64,000 nt of DNA from Ferrovibrio xuzhouensis (GTDB lineage: Bacteria; Pseudomonadota; Alphaproteobacteria; Ferrovibrionales; Ferrovibrionaceae): contig NZ_JBHRYJ010000006.1 of assembly GCF_042648965.1 (NCBI RefSeq), positions 62,001 to 126,000 on the forward strand, given 5' to 3'. Each line of letters starts with the position of its first letter. Position 1 is the first letter of the stretch. Positions 8,140 to 16,583 of this stretch are shown in pieces. The notes below the pieces were generated by a model. It worked only from the letters and a program-made list of their open reading frames with translations, was not told the origin of the DNA and did no database searches. Made by a program: the position numbers and the translations under genes.

Positions 8140-9230
8140 GTAATTCCGGCCCGCACGCAATCGTGCATATGCAGGATGCCAACCGGACGCCCGCCGGCGA
8201 CGGCGAAAAAAGCCGTGATGCGCCGGCTGTTCATCTCGCGCAGCGCTTCCACGGCCAGCGCATCCGGCGCAATGGTCATCGGCGACCGCGTCATCACGGT
8301 ATCCACCGTCTGCGCCAGCAGGTCGCCCTCGATATGGCGGCGCAGATCGCCGTCGGTGACAATGCCGATCAGCCGGCCCTTGTCGCGCCCCTTGAGGCCG
8401 ACGATGCCGATACAGCCGAAGCTGCGCCCGGCCATGGTCACCAGTGCCTCGCGCATCGGCGTGCCACTGTCGACCAGCGGCATTTCGGGGCCGGCATGCA
8501 TCAGGTCGCCGACCTTGATCAGCTGCTTGCCGAGCCGGCCACCCGGATGGAACACCCGGTAATGATCGCGGTTGAAGCCCTTGCGCTCCATCAGCGCAAC
8601 GGCCAGCGCGTCACCCAGCGCCAGCGACATCGTGGTCGAGGTGGTCGGCGCCAGCCCCATCGGGCAGGCCTCTTCCACCGGTGGCAGGACCAGCACGATA
8701 TCCGATGCCTTGCCGAGCACGGATTTCGCCTTCGACGTGATGCCGATCAGCGGGATACCGAAGCGCTTGGCATGAACGATCAGGTCGGCCAGTTCCGGTG
8801 CATCGCCGGAATTCGACAGCGCCAGCAGGACATCGCCCTGCATCACCATGCCGAGGTCGCCATGGCTGGCTTCGGCGGGATGGACGAAAAAGGCCGGGGT
8901 GCCGGTCGAGGCCAGCGTGGCGGCGATCTTGCGGCCGACGTGGCCGCTCTTGCCCATGCCGGAGACGATGACGCGGCCCCGGATGCCGGTGGCGGTTGCC
9001 GGGCCGCCGCTGACCGCCATCATGGCGTCGACCGCCCTGGTGAAAGCCCCGTCGATCTGCGCCGCCATGGCCGCCAGGCCATTGGCTTCCATCAGCAGAA
9101 CCCGGCGACCGACAGCCACGTCCGCGCTGACCGCCGGCTTGGCACCGGCAACCTTGACCACCTTGGGACTGCTCGTCGCACGTTTAGTTCCGGCGCGCCT
9201 GACACGCGCGGCGGACGGTGCGGATGTCAT
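8136..9230 (-). CDS. kdsD: Arabinose-5-phosphate isomerase (KdsD/KpsF)
   Basis: Converts ribulose-5-phosphate to arabinose-5-phosphate, the first step to the Kdo sugar of LPS. The SIS domain has GMGKSGH at residues 91-97 and HPAEASHGDLG at 117-127. Two CBS domains follow (about residues 240-364, with DLMHAG and the VTDGDLRRHIE motif). A 40-residue Lys/Ala/Arg-rich N-terminal extension precedes the family start. It heads the kdsD-lptC-lptA-lptB-rpoN run, so Kdo synthesis, LPS export and sigma-54 are likely co-transcribed. Confidence 0.94.
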   Translation of the reverse strand: MTSAPSAARVRRAGTKRATSSPKVVKVAGAKPAVSADVAVGRRVLLMEANGLAAMAAQIDGAFTRAVDAMMAVSGGPATATGIRGRVIVSGMGKSGHVGRKIAATLASTGTPAFFVHPAEASHGDLGMVMQGDVLLALSNSGDAPELADLIVHAKRFGIPLIGITSKAKSVLGKASDIVLVLPPVEEACPMGLAPTTSTTMSLALGDALAVALMERKGFNRDHYRVFHPGGRLGKQLIKVGDLMHAGPEMPLVDSGTPMREALVTMAGRSFGCIGIVGLKGRDKGRLIGIVTDGDLRRHIEGDLLAQTVDTVMTRSPMTIAPDALAVEALREMNSRRITAFFAVAGGRPVGILHMHDCVRAGIT

Positions 9231-9301
9231 GGGCTACCCACCGCTAGCGAGACTACTAACAAGAATCGTGCCAAATATGGAGAATCGGGTCCGAAAATGC
9301 A

Positions 9302-9321
9302 AACCGCTTGAGCCTGCGGTT
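9302..9321 (-). terminator. Possible hairpin terminator after rnd
   Basis: Inverted repeat AACCGC / GCGGTT with an eight-base loop. On the minus strand it is followed by TGCATTTT, and on the plus strand by a run of six T after three bases. It lies between the rnd stop and the kdsD start. The stem is short, so support is modest. Confidence 0.35.
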
Positions 9322-9367
9322 GCCTTTTTTCAGTGCATAACCCGATGGATACCGCCTATGGGCGAGT

Positions 9368-9982
9368 TCAGTGGGCGAAGATGTCCTCTTCCGGCCAGCC
9401 GGCCAGATCGAGGGCGGCGCGGGCCGGCAGGAAGTCGAAGCAGGCCTGGGCAAGGGCCATCCGGCCCTCGCGCACCAGCATGCCGTCGAGGACCGCCTTG
9501 AGCTGGTGCAGGTAGAGCACGTCCGAGGCGGCATATTTCTGCTGGGCTTCGGTCAGTTTCGGCGCCCCCCAGTCGGAGGACTGCTCCTGCTTGGAAATCT
9601 CCACCCCGATCAGCTCGCGGCAGAGGTCCTTCAGGCCGTGGCGGTCGGTGAAGGTGCGCACCAGCTTGGAGGCGGTCCGGGTGCAGTAGACCGGCGCCGT
9701 GGCAGCGCCGACGTATTTCTTCAGCGCCGCCAGGTCGAAGCGGGCGAAATGGAACAACTTGAGGACCTTCGGGTCCTCCATCAGGCGCTTCAGGTTCGGC
9801 GCGTGGCAGCCGGCACCCGCCTGAAACTGCACCAGATGGGCATTGCCGTCGCCGGACGACAGCTGCACCACGCAGAGCCGGTCCCGATGGGTGCGCAGGC
9901 CCATGGTTTCGGTATCCACCGCCACCATGCTGCCGAGATCGAGGCCGTCGGGCAGATCGCCCTGATATACGGTAATGGTCAT
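9368..9982 (-). CDS. rnd: Ribonuclease D (DEDDy 3'-5' exoribonuclease)
   Basis: Trims 3' ends of tRNA precursors and other RNAs. The exonuclease motifs are present: Exo I DTETMGL (Asp23, Glu25), Exo II HFARFDLAAL, and Exo III YAASDVLYLHQL with Tyr and Asp. The 204-residue protein consists of the catalytic domain only and lacks the HRDC domains of E. coli RNase D. This short form is common in alphaproteobacteria. The start MTITVYQGDLPDG at 9982 has AGGGA upstream, so the longer reading from 10039 was dropped. The tRNA-Leu gene lies 110 bases upstream on the same strand. Confidence 0.93.
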   Translation of the reverse strand: MTITVYQGDLPDGLDLGSMVAVDTETMGLRTHRDRLCVVQLSSGDGNAHLVQFQAGAGCHAPNLKRLMEDPKVLKLFHFARFDLAALKKYVGAATAPVYCTRTASKLVRTFTDRHGLKDLCRELIGVEISKQEQSSDWGAPKLTEAQQKYAASDVLYLHQLKAVLDGMLVREGRMALAQACFDFLPARAALDLAGWPEEDIFAH

Positions 9983-10093
9983 CTGCGCGTCCCTGCTGCC
10001 AGCATTTCTGCCAAGGGGGCGCCCCGGGGAGGGGCACACCCTTCTTTACGAAGTCGAGGCGTGATCGCCACGCGGCGCGAGACTAAAAGGAAT

Positions 10094-10180
10094 TGGTGCC
10101 CAGGATAAGACTCGAACTTACACGACCTTTCGGTCACTAGCACCTGAAGCTAGCGCGTCTACCAATTCCGCCACCTGGGC
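10094..10180 (-). tRNA. tRNA-Leu, anticodon CAG
   Basis: The minus strand folds as a class II tRNA with acceptor stem GCCCAGG / CCTGGGC. The anticodon arm CTAGC-TTCAGGT-GCTAG gives anticodon CAG (plus bases 10144-10146). A long variable arm (GACCGAAAGGTC) and the T-loop GTTCGAGTC are present. The 3' CCA is encoded (10094-10096). It reads CUG leucine codons, among the most used in this DNA. Confidence 0.97.
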
Positions 10181-10336
10181 AGGCGGTGCAGGCTGGCCCG
10201 TTGGCCACCCCGACCGAGGCGTGTCTTTACGGCTCCGGCCGGGGGAAGTCAAGCGCCCGCCGCAAAGAACTGCCGGGACTTGCCACGCCCCCCGGTCCTG
10301 CCGATAACGGGATCCTGCGTTCAGGGAAAAATGCCG

Positions 10337-11461
10337 ATGGATCAAGTGGAATGCCTGGTGATCGGGGCCGGCGTGGTCGGCCTGGCGGTGGCCCGCAGCC
10401 TGGCCCGCCGCGGCCGCGAGGTGGTGGTGGCCGAAGCCGCCACCCTGATCGGCAGCGAGACCAGCTCGCGCAATTCCGAGGTGATCCATGCCGGCATCTA
10501 TTACCCCGCCGGCAGCCTGAAGGCGCGCAGCTGCGTCGAGGGCAAGCAGGCGCTGTATGCCTATTGCGCCGAGCGCGGCATCGCCCATAACCGCTGCGGC
10601 AAGCTGATCGTCGCCGCCGACGCGGCGCAGATTCCCGATCTCGAAGCCCTGAAGGCAAAAGCCGAGGCCAATGGCGTCGACGACCTGCAGTGGCTCAGCC
10701 GCGAGCAGGCGCTGGCGCTGGAGCCGCAGCTGCATTGCGTCGCCGCGCTGTTGTCGCCATCGACCGGCATCATCGACAGCCACGGCCTGATGCTGGCCTA
10801 CCAGGGCGAGGCCGAGGACCACGGCGCCATGCTGGCCTTCGACGCTCCGGTCACCGGCGGCGCGGTGCGCAACGACGGCATCGAGATCGCCACCGGCGGC
10901 GCCGCGCCGATGCGGCTGAAAGCGCGCCATGTGATCAACGCCGCCGGCCTGCAGGCTCAGGCGGTCGCCGCCGCGATCGACGGCCTGCCGGCCGATGCCA
11001 TCCCGCCGACCTATTATGCCAAGGGCAATTATTTCATCCTCTCGGGCATGAAGCCGCCGTTCAGCCGGCTGATCTATCCGGTGCCGGAGCCCGGCGGGCT
11101 CGGCACCCATGTCACCATCGACATGGGTGGCCAGATGCGCTTCGGTCCCGATGTCGAATGGATCGACCGCATCGACTATGCCGTCGATCCGGCGCGCGGC
11201 GAGAAATTCTATGCCGCCGTGCGCCGCTACTGGCCCGACCTGCCCGACGGGGCGATCCAGCCGGGCTATGCCGGCATCCGCCCGAAACTGTCGCCGCCGA
11301 GCCCCGAGAAGGGCGGCAAGGCCGACGATTTCGTCATCCAGGGCCCGGAGGTCCATGGCGTGGCCGGCCTGGTCAACATGTTCGGCATCGAAAGTCCCGG
11401 CCTGACCGCTTCGCTCAAGCTCGGCGAGCATGTCGCCGATCTGGTAGACTCCGGCCCATGA
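10337..11461 (+). CDS. FAD-dependent oxidoreductase, L-2-hydroxyglutarate oxidase-like
   Basis: The 374-residue flavoprotein belongs to the DAO superfamily. The dinucleotide-binding motif GAGVVGLAVA follows the first beta strand. The segment SSRNSEVIHAGIYYP is typical of L-2-hydroxyglutarate oxidase/dehydrogenase (LhgO). The FAD-closing motif MFGIESPGLTASL is at the C-terminus. It is shorter than E. coli LhgO (about 420), so a related 2-hydroxyacid substrate is possible. The ATG at 10337 is nine bases from AGGGA (10323-10327). An ATG two codons earlier is too close to that site. The stop overlaps the next gene as ATGA, so it probably acts with the SMP-30 protein. Confidence 0.82.
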   Translation: MDQVECLVIGAGVVGLAVARSLARRGREVVVAEAATLIGSETSSRNSEVIHAGIYYPAGSLKARSCVEGKQALYAYCAERGIAHNRCGKLIVAADAAQIPDLEALKAKAEANGVDDLQWLSREQALALEPQLHCVAALLSPSTGIIDSHGLMLAYQGEAEDHGAMLAFDAPVTGGAVRNDGIEIATGGAAPMRLKARHVINAAGLQAQAVAAAIDGLPADAIPPTYYAKGNYFILSGMKPPFSRLIYPVPEPGGLGTHVTIDMGGQMRFGPDVEWIDRIDYAVDPARGEKFYAAVRRYWPDLPDGAIQPGYAGIRPKLSPPSPEKGGKADDFVIQGPEVHGVAGLVNMFGIESPGLTASLKLGEHVADLVDSGP

Positions 11462-12333
11462 CCGACGCACGCTGCATCCTCGACGGCCAGTTCGACCTGG
11501 CGGAATCGCCGGTCTGGTCGGCGGCATTGCAGCGCCTGTGGTTCGTCGACATCAACCGCCCGGCCCTGCATCGCTTCGATCCGGCCAGTGGCCGCGACGA
11601 AAGCTGGCCGATGCCGGAGTCGATCGGCTGCGTCGCGCAGGCCGCCGATGGCGGCATGATCGCTGCGCTGCGCAACGGCATTTATCGCCTTGACCTGGCT
11701 GGCGGGCAGCACCGGAAAATCGCCGGCGCGCCCTATGATCCGATGGAGACGCGGTTCAACGACGGGCGCTGCGACCGCCAGGGCCGCTTCTGGGCGGGCA
11801 GCATGTTCGAGCCGCGCAAGGAGCCGGTCGGCGCGCTCTACCGTCTCGACGGCGAGCGGCTGATCCCGCAGGAGATCGTCGGCGGCGTCAGCACCTCGAA
11901 CGCCCTGGCCTGGAGCCCGGACGGCACGACGATGTACCACGCCGATACCAACAGCCATCGCGTCCACGCCCATGACTACGACATCCGCACGGCGGAACTG
12001 TCGAACCGCCGGGTTTTCCTCGACCTGACGGCGACCGGCGAACGGCCAGATGGCGCCACGGTGGATGCGGCGGGCAATTACTGGGTCGCCTTCTACGGCG
12101 CCGGCAAGGTCGTGCAATTCGCGCCCGATGGCCGCCGCCTGCGCGAGATCCTGCTGCCGGTGAAGGCGCCGACCATGCCCTGCTTCGGCGGCCCGGAGCT
12201 GAAGACGCTCTACATCACCACGGCGCGACAGAAGCATACGGCGGAGGAACTCGCCGCCATGCCGCTGGCCGGCGGGATTTTCGCGGCCGATGTGGAGACT
12301 CCCGGCCTGCCGGAACCGCTGTTCGCCGGCTGA
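11458..12333 (+). CDS. SMP-30/gluconolactonase-family lactonase
   Basis: Six-bladed beta-propeller, metal-dependent lactonase predicted to hydrolyse sugar or aldonic lactones in the cytoplasm. Metal ligands expected for the family are visible: Glu16 (AESPVW), Asn101 (FNDGRCD), Asn148 (TSNALAWSPDG) and Asp198 (RPDGATVD). The 291-residue length is standard. No signal peptide is seen. It is translationally coupled to the upstream oxidoreductase by a four-base overlap, suggesting an oxidase-then-lactonase pair. It is convergent with the FAH gene, seven bases away. Confidence 0.88.
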   Translation: MTDARCILDGQFDLAESPVWSAALQRLWFVDINRPALHRFDPASGRDESWPMPESIGCVAQAADGGMIAALRNGIYRLDLAGGQHRKIAGAPYDPMETRFNDGRCDRQGRFWAGSMFEPRKEPVGALYRLDGERLIPQEIVGGVSTSNALAWSPDGTTMYHADTNSHRVHAHDYDIRTAELSNRRVFLDLTATGERPDGATVDAAGNYWVAFYGAGKVVQFAPDGRRLREILLPVKAPTMPCFGGPELKTLYITTARQKHTAEELAAMPLAGGIFAADVETPGLPEPLFAG

Positions 12334-12339
12334 TACCGC

Positions 12340-13290
12340 CTATTTCTGGCGCGCGATGCGGTTGCGCAGGATGCCGATCTTCTCGACCTCCAGCTCGACC
12401 ACGTCGCCATCCAGCAGATAGCGGCCATGCTCGAGACCGCAGCCGTCGCCGACGGTGCCGGAACCGAAAAATTCGCCCGGGTACACTGTCTCGTCGGCCG
12501 AGACGCGCGCCAGCAGATCCTCGAACTTGTGGTGGATGGTGCCGGAGTTGCTGTCGCACCAAGTCTTGCCGTTGACCCGCGCCCGCATGCGCAGATTGTA
12601 CGGATCGCCGATCTCGTCCAGCGTCACCAGGAACGGCCCCATGCTGTTGCCGGTGTCGAAATCCTTGCCCTTGCAGGGCCCGAGCATGCTCTGCATCTCC
12701 AGCCCCTGGGCATCGCGCGCCGAGAAATCGTTGAAGATAGTGAAGCCGAAGATATGGTCGAAGGCTTCCGACGGCTTGATGTTCTTGCCCTTCTTGCCAA
12801 GGAAGAAGCCGAATTCCAGCTCGAAATCCATCACATGGCTGTAGCGCGGCCACTGCACGACGCCTTCGGGGCCGTTCACCGAGAAGCGGTTGGACTTGTA
12901 GTAGATCGGCATGCGGTACCAGCTCGCCGGCACCTTCGCAGCCCCCATCCTGATCATCAGCGGCGCCAGCACGGGATGGCGCATGCGGATCATGGTCTTG
13001 CGGGCCTGGAAGACATGCTTCTCGAACAGCATGCTATCGCGGATCTGCTCCGGCACCGGCACCGGCGCATGCAGTTTCGCATCGGCCAGCGTCACCCGGA
13101 TCTCGGCCCTGGCATGCAGGTCGCGCACGCGGGCCAGCGCCGCATCGCCGCCCTGGATGATGGCCAGTATGCTGGGGAAACTGTCGCCGAGGTCGACGAT
13201 CATGGCGCCGTCGCCGGTCAGCACGCCGGGACGCCCAAGTCCATTGATTCCTGGGCCGCGGGCCGGGTGACTGAAAGTGCAGAATTTCAT
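12340..13290 (-). CDS. Fumarylacetoacetate hydrolase (FAH) family protein
   Basis: Predicted metal-dependent C-C bond hydrolase or hydratase/decarboxylase of an acylpyruvate-type intermediate. The 316 residues contain the metal site MDFELEFGFFLG (Glu157 and Glu159) and FNDFSARDAQ (Asp188), plus the GKDFDTGNSMGPFLV and SGTIHHKFEDLLARVS loops usual for the family. It is the second gene after the cyclase (six-base gap), in an operon divergent from the GntR regulator. The exact substrate cannot be read from sequence. Acetoacetate as a product would fit the nearby acetoacetyl-CoA synthetase, but this is inference. Confidence 0.88.
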   Translation of the reverse strand: MKFCTFSHPARGPGINGLGRPGVLTGDGAMIVDLGDSFPSILAIIQGGDAALARVRDLHARAEIRVTLADAKLHAPVPVPEQIRDSMLFEKHVFQARKTMIRMRHPVLAPLMIRMGAAKVPASWYRMPIYYKSNRFSVNGPEGVVQWPRYSHVMDFELEFGFFLGKKGKNIKPSEAFDHIFGFTIFNDFSARDAQGLEMQSMLGPCKGKDFDTGNSMGPFLVTLDEIGDPYNLRMRARVNGKTWCDSNSGTIHHKFEDLLARVSADETVYPGEFFGSGTVGDGCGLEHGRYLLDGDVVELEVEKIGILRNRIARQK

Positions 13291-13296
13291 CTGTGA

Positions 13297-14073
13297 CTAT
13301 TCCTCGATGATGGCAACGGCCCGCGTCCAGCCGGCCGAGGCGCCGCGGATCTTGTGCGGGAAGCAGGAAATGGTGAAGCCGTGCGACGGTAGCGCCTCGA
13401 GATTGTGCAGCTTCTCGAGGTGGCAGTAGCCGATATGGCGGCCGGCCTTGTGACCTTCCCAGATCAGCGAAGCATCATGGCTCTCGGCGAATTTCTTCGC
13501 CGTATGCACGAAGGGCGCATCCCAGCTCCAGGCATCGGTGCCGGTGACCCGCACGCCGCGTTCCAGCAGGTACATGGTGGCCTCATAGCCCATGCCGCAG
13601 CCGGTGCTGACGTAAGTAGGCTTGCCATAGGCGGCACCGGCGGCGGTGTTCACCACCACGATGTCATGCGGCTTCAGCGCATAGCCGACACGCTTGAGTT
13701 CGGCCTCGACATCGGCGGCGGTGACGACATAGCCGTCGCCCCGGTCGCGGAAATCGAGCTTCACACCGTCGCCGAAGCACCACTCCAGCGGCACCTCGTC
13801 GATGGTCCAGGCGCGCTCGCCCTTGTTCATGGTCGAATGGAAATGATACGGCGCGTCGAGATGCGTGCCGTTATGGGTGTTGAGCTGGACATTCTCCACC
13901 GCCCAGCCCTCGGCTTCCGGCAGGTCCTCTTCCTTCAACCCGGGAAAGAATTTGACCACGTCAGAGGCGCTGTCCTTGTGGCGGATGTACTCGATCTTCG
14001 GGCCGAAGCCCGGCGGATCGGAAATGACGTCGTTTTCCAGATAGATCGAGAGGTCGACGAAACGGCGGGCCAT
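13297..14073 (-). CDS. Cyclase-family metal hydrolase (kynurenine-formamidase-like)
   Basis: A 258-residue member of the cyclase family, which includes bacterial kynurenine formamidase (KynB) and isatin hydrolase. The metal motif HxGTHxDxPxH is intact as HNGTHLDAPYHF (His67, His71, Asp73, His77). No kynurenine-pathway genes lie nearby, so a cyclic amide, imide or lactone substrate is as likely as formylkynurenine. It is the first gene of the minus-strand operon with the FAH protein and starts 134 bases from the divergent GntR gene. Confidence 0.85.
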   Translation of the reverse strand: MARRFVDLSIYLENDVISDPPGFGPKIEYIRHKDSASDVVKFFPGLKEEDLPEAEGWAVENVQLNTHNGTHLDAPYHFHSTMNKGERAWTIDEVPLEWCFGDGVKLDFRDRGDGYVVTAADVEAELKRVGYALKPHDIVVVNTAAGAAYGKPTYVSTGCGMGYEATMYLLERGVRVTGTDAWSWDAPFVHTAKKFAESHDASLIWEGHKAGRHIGYCHLEKLHNLEALPSHGFTISCFPHKIRGASAGWTRAVAIIEE

Positions 14074-14134
14074 GCTTCCTCCTGACCGCCCCGGCGGGCG
14101 GCTGTTCTTCTGCCTATTGGCGCCACTCTACCGA

Positions 14135-14171
14135 CGATAAAGTATTTTGTCGATTTTTTTATGTTTTGTCG
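14135..14171. promoter_or_regulatory. Candidate GntR operator and promoter in the divergent intergenic region
   Basis: An 18-base imperfect palindrome (14135-14152, CGATAAA-GTAT-TTTGTCG, 14 of 18 symmetric) lies between the cyclase and gntR start codons. The half site TTTTGTCG recurs at 14164-14171 and is followed directly by TTGACA at 14172-14177, a -35-like element. The A+T-rich stretch stands out in GC-rich DNA. Position and symmetry suggest the binding site of the adjacent GntR protein. Confidence 0.5.
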
Positions 14172-14207
14172 TTGACACTCGCCCGAGCCCGACCCCAGAG
14201 TGGCGCC

Positions 14208-14930
14208 ATGACCGAGGACCGGGGCAAAGCCGAAATCCGCGACCTGGCCGCCGAGGCCGGCAGCCTGACGGAATTCGCCTTCCGGCAGATCCGCGCCGAC
14301 ATCATCGCCGGCCGCTTCCCGTCCGGCGTCAAGCTGCAGATCGAGGACCTGAAGGCCCGTTACGGGCTGAGCGCCAGCCCGTTGCGCGAGGCGCTGGCCC
14401 GGCTGGTCAGCCAGGGCTTCGTGCAGATCGAGAACCAGCGCGGCTTTCGTGTCGCGCCGATGAGCGCCGACGATCTCGCCGACATCACGCTGGCCCGCAA
14501 GGTGATCGAGACCGCCGCGCTGAAACGCGCCTTCGAGCGCGGCGACGACGCATGGGAGGCCGGGATTCTCGCGGCCTATCACCGGCTGGAGCGCTTCGTG
14601 CAGCGCATGGACAACGCGCCGGTCGAGAATCTCGGCGAGTTCGGCGAACTGCATAAGGCCTTCCATGTGGCGCTGATCGCCGCCTGCGGCTCACCGCGCC
14701 TGCTGGACGAGCAGGCCCGGCTCTATGACCAGGCGGAACGCTACCGCCACCGCATGATGACCGCCTATCTGCTGGAAATCGGCATCGGCATCATGGACGA
14801 GCACAAGCAGCTGATGGAGCTGGTGCTGGCACGCAAGGCCGAAGACGCCTGCGCCATGCTCGACCATCATCTCGACCACACCTACCAGTTCTGTTTCGGG
14901 AGCGACACGGCACAGACCGCACCACCCTGA
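14208..14930 (+). CDS. GntR-family transcriptional regulator, FCD (FadR) subfamily
   Basis: A 240-residue regulator with an N-terminal winged helix (FAFRQIRADIIAGRFPSGVKLQIEDLKARYG, then SPLREALARLVSQGFV). A C-terminal FCD effector domain carries metal-ligand-like residues in HKAFHVALIA, DEHKQLM and LDHHLDHT. It lies between the cyclase-FAH operon and the TRAP-cupin-ligase genes, so it probably controls both in response to the imported substrate or an intermediate. The start at 14208 was chosen because the upstream reading would run through the promoter region. Confidence 0.92.
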   Translation: MTEDRGKAEIRDLAAEAGSLTEFAFRQIRADIIAGRFPSGVKLQIEDLKARYGLSASPLREALARLVSQGFVQIENQRGFRVAPMSADDLADITLARKVIETAALKRAFERGDDAWEAGILAAYHRLERFVQRMDNAPVENLGEFGELHKAFHVALIAACGSPRLLDEQARLYDQAERYRHRMMTAYLLEIGIGIMDEHKQLMELVLARKAEDACAMLDHHLDHTYQFCFGSDTAQTAPP

Positions 14931-14981
14931 TCGCTCCACATTGCATGACCGCGGCAAAAACACACCCTTAGGGAGGAAACA

Positions 14982-16052
14982 ATGTCCGCAATCCGCAACG
15001 CCACGCTGGCGGCCGGCATCGTCACGGCCGCACTGTTCGCCCATCCGTCGCAGGCCGAGACGATCAAGATGACCGCCTTTGCCGGCCATCCGCCGGTCTT
15101 TCCGTGGGTCAAGCTGATGGATGATTATTTCATCCCCGAGGTCGACAAGCGCCTCGCGGCAGCCGGCGGCAAGCTCAAGATCGAGTGGAACCGCGCCTAT
15201 GGCGGCACCCTGGTGAAGCTGGGCAGTGAGTCGACCGCGCTGAAGGACGGGCTCGGCGAGATCGGCTTCGTTTCGACCATTTTCGAGGCGCCGAAATTCC
15301 CGCTGCAGAACGTCACCTATTACACGCCGTTCGGCACCGACGACATCTCCATCGTCTCGAAGGTGATCACCGCCCTGCAGGACAAGATCCCGGAGATGAA
15401 GGCGGCCTGGACCAAGAACAATGCGGTCTTCCTCGGCGGCACCGGCCTCGATGCCTATTACCTGTTCACCAAAAACCCGGTCGAGAAGCTCGACGATCTC
15501 AAGGGCCTCAAGATCAATGCGCCGGGCCCCTCGGCCAACTGGCTGAAGGACACCGGCGCTATCGCCGTCGCCGGCAGCCTGCAGACTTACTACAACGACA
15601 TCCAGACCGGGGTGACCTCGGGCACCCTGACCTTTGCCTCCGGCGCCTTCCCGGCCAAGGTCTACGAGGTGGCGCCCAATATCACCAAGGTGAATTACGG
15701 CGCCCAGTTCGGCGGCGCACTGGCCATGAACAAGCGGGTGCTCGACCACCTGCCCAAGGATGCGCAGAAGATCTTCCTCGATGTCGGCCGCGACTATGCC
15801 GAGAAATTCAACGCCCTGCTGACCGGCACCTCGAAAGGCCTGATGGAAAAAATGGTCGCCGCTGGCGCCAAGGTGCGCGAGGTTCCGGCCGCCGAGCGCA
15901 AGCAATGGGCGGCGGCGATCCCCAATCCGGCCCTGCCCTGGGCCAAGGACCTTGATTCCAAAGGCCTGCCCGGCACCAAGGTACTAAAGGCCTATATGGC
16001 CGAAATGAAGGCCAATGGCGTCGTCTATCCGCGCGACTGGTCGAAGGAATAG
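14982..16052 (+). CDS. dctP: TRAP transporter solute-binding protein (DctP family)
   Basis: Periplasmic binding protein that delivers an organic anion to the DctQM permease. The signal peptide covers about residues 1-25, with cleavage after SQA. The DctP fold shows AYGGTLVKLGSESTALKDGLGEIGF near the N-terminus. The segment LKGLKINAPGPSANWLKDTGA holds the region where TRAP proteins place the carboxylate-binding Arg. Here Lys replaces the usual LKIRVP/LKGRKIR arginine context, so the ligand may not be a simple C4-dicarboxylate. AGGGAGGAAACA lies before the ATG. Confidence 0.9.
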   Translation: MSAIRNATLAAGIVTAALFAHPSQAETIKMTAFAGHPPVFPWVKLMDDYFIPEVDKRLAAAGGKLKIEWNRAYGGTLVKLGSESTALKDGLGEIGFVSTIFEAPKFPLQNVTYYTPFGTDDISIVSKVITALQDKIPEMKAAWTKNNAVFLGGTGLDAYYLFTKNPVEKLDDLKGLKINAPGPSANWLKDTGAIAVAGSLQTYYNDIQTGVTSGTLTFASGAFPAKVYEVAPNITKVNYGAQFGGALAMNKRVLDHLPKDAQKIFLDVGRDYAEKFNALLTGTSKGLMEKMVAAGAKVREVPAAERKQWAAAIPNPALPWAKDLDSKGLPGTKVLKAYMAEMKANGVVYPRDWSKE

Positions 16053-16076
16053 CCCCGCTTCCATAGCGTCAGCAGA

Positions 16077-16583
16077 ATGGTGCCGCGCATGTTTGCCAGA
16101 TTCCTCGGGCTGATGAACGCCTGCGGGACCGTGTGGATTTTTCTCCTCATGATCCTGATCAACAGCGACATCATCGGTCGCGAGCTGTTTGAATCCCCCG
16201 TGCGCGGCACCACCGAGATCCTGTCGATCTCGATCGTCGGCATCGTCTTCCTGCAACTCGGCCATACCCTGATGAGCGGCAAGATCACCCGCTCCGACAT
16301 GGTGATCGACAACCTGCTGGCGTTCCGGCCGCGTATCGGCCATGCCCTGCAATGCATCTTTCATCTCGGTGGCGCCGTGCTGCTGGGCATCATCTTCTGG
16401 GGCAGCATCGACCTGTTCACCGATGCCATCGCCATCCAGGAATATGTCGGCGCCGTCGGCGACTTCACCGCGCCGACCTGGCCGGTGCGGCTGCTGATCC
16501 TGATCGGCAGCGCCGCCACGGCGATCCAGTTCCTGCTGCTGGCTGGACGCGACCTGCGGATTGCCCTGGGGAGGCAGCCATGA
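16077..16583 (+). CDS. dctQ: TRAP transporter small permease (DctQ)
   Basis: Four-helix inner-membrane subunit that pairs with DctM in sodium-driven uptake. The 168 residues show hydrophobic helices near residues 15-32, 48-66, 88-110 and 130-155. The family signature GRELFESPVRGTTEILSISIVGI is present. It follows dctP by 24 bases and overlaps dctM by four (ATGA). An alternative start four codons later is possible. Confidence 0.9.
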   Translation: MVPRMFARFLGLMNACGTVWIFLLMILINSDIIGRELFESPVRGTTEILSISIVGIVFLQLGHTLMSGKITRSDMVIDNLLAFRPRIGHALQCIFHLGGAVLLGIIFWGSIDLFTDAIAIQEYVGAVGDFTAPTWPVRLLILIGSAATAIQFLLLAGRDLRIALGRQP

